20,791 bases of DNA. It comes from a virus. Below are positions 20,746 to 20,791 of the stretch, piece after piece. The notes under the pieces are model-generated. The model did not search any database and was not told the DNA's origin. It worked only from the letters and a program-made list of their open reading frames with translations. Each line of letters starts with the position of its first letter. Position 1 is the stretch's first letter. The DNA is taken from IMG/VR virus record IMGVR_UViG_3300032331_003215, positions 1-20,791 of that record. One strand, given 5' to 3'. The position numbers and the translations under genes were made by a program.

Positions 20746-20791
20746 GGCTCGACGCCCAGCGGCTGGCGGCGGGTCGTGCCATCGCGCCGCA

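Noticed and set aside
1-20791. CRISPR array, tRNA genes, insertion sequences or an integrase with attachment sites
   Set aside because: No spaced direct repeats, cloverleaf-like segments, transposase motifs or recombinase motifs were seen by eye. A tRNA scan was not possible here.

Overview
The window is a stretch of a GC-rich, tightly packed tailed-phage genome or prophage, not ordinary bacterial chromosome. Every gene I can support is on the + strand. Most neighbours touch through ATGA, GTGA or TGATG stop/start overlaps. The right half has the classic order of a long-tailed (siphovirus-type) phage with an HK97-like head: terminase small and large subunits, portal, prohead protease, major capsid, small head protein, connector, neck protein, tail tube, tail assembly chaperone. 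The host cannot be read from the sequence. GC-rich codon use and general resemblance to actinophage-type proteins make a high-GC bacterium, possibly an actinobacterium, a reasonable guess only.

Left region (1-6050), DNA metabolism: a zinc-ribbon protein, a C5-cytosine DNA methyltransferase, a YqaJ/lambda-type exonuclease, a PD-(D/E)XK-like protein, a Rad52-like annealing protein with a C-terminal zinc knuckle, a basic replication-type protein, a dNMP kinase, several small proteins and a resolvase-like nuclease. Exonuclease plus annealase makes a Red-like recombination pair. The methyltransferase gene is physically shared with a second, out-of-frame gene that itself looks conserved, so about 0.8 kb appears to be dual-coding.

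Middle region (6047-12254), accessory block: a secreted RlpA-like double-psi barrel protein, small unknown proteins, a HELLH metallopeptidase-like protein, an HNH nuclease, a GT4-type glycosyltransferase, a full-length S-adenosylmethionine synthetase with all the expected catalytic residues, and a ParB-like/DNA methyltransferase fusion. A phage that makes its own SAM and carries two SAM-dependent DNA methyltransferases, a glycosyltransferase and a dNMP kinase may be investing heavily in DNA modification. That link is inference.

Right region (12264-20791), structural block. Its oddities are a HAD-phosphatase domain fused in front of the prohead protease, a previously uncalled 53-codon gene after the capsid gene, a perfect GAAA-loop hairpin after the capsid gene, and a C CCC CCT slippery heptamer just before the stop of the tail chaperone gene, as expected for a -1 frameshift. 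No tRNA, rRNA, integrase, CRISPR array or insertion sequence was seen.
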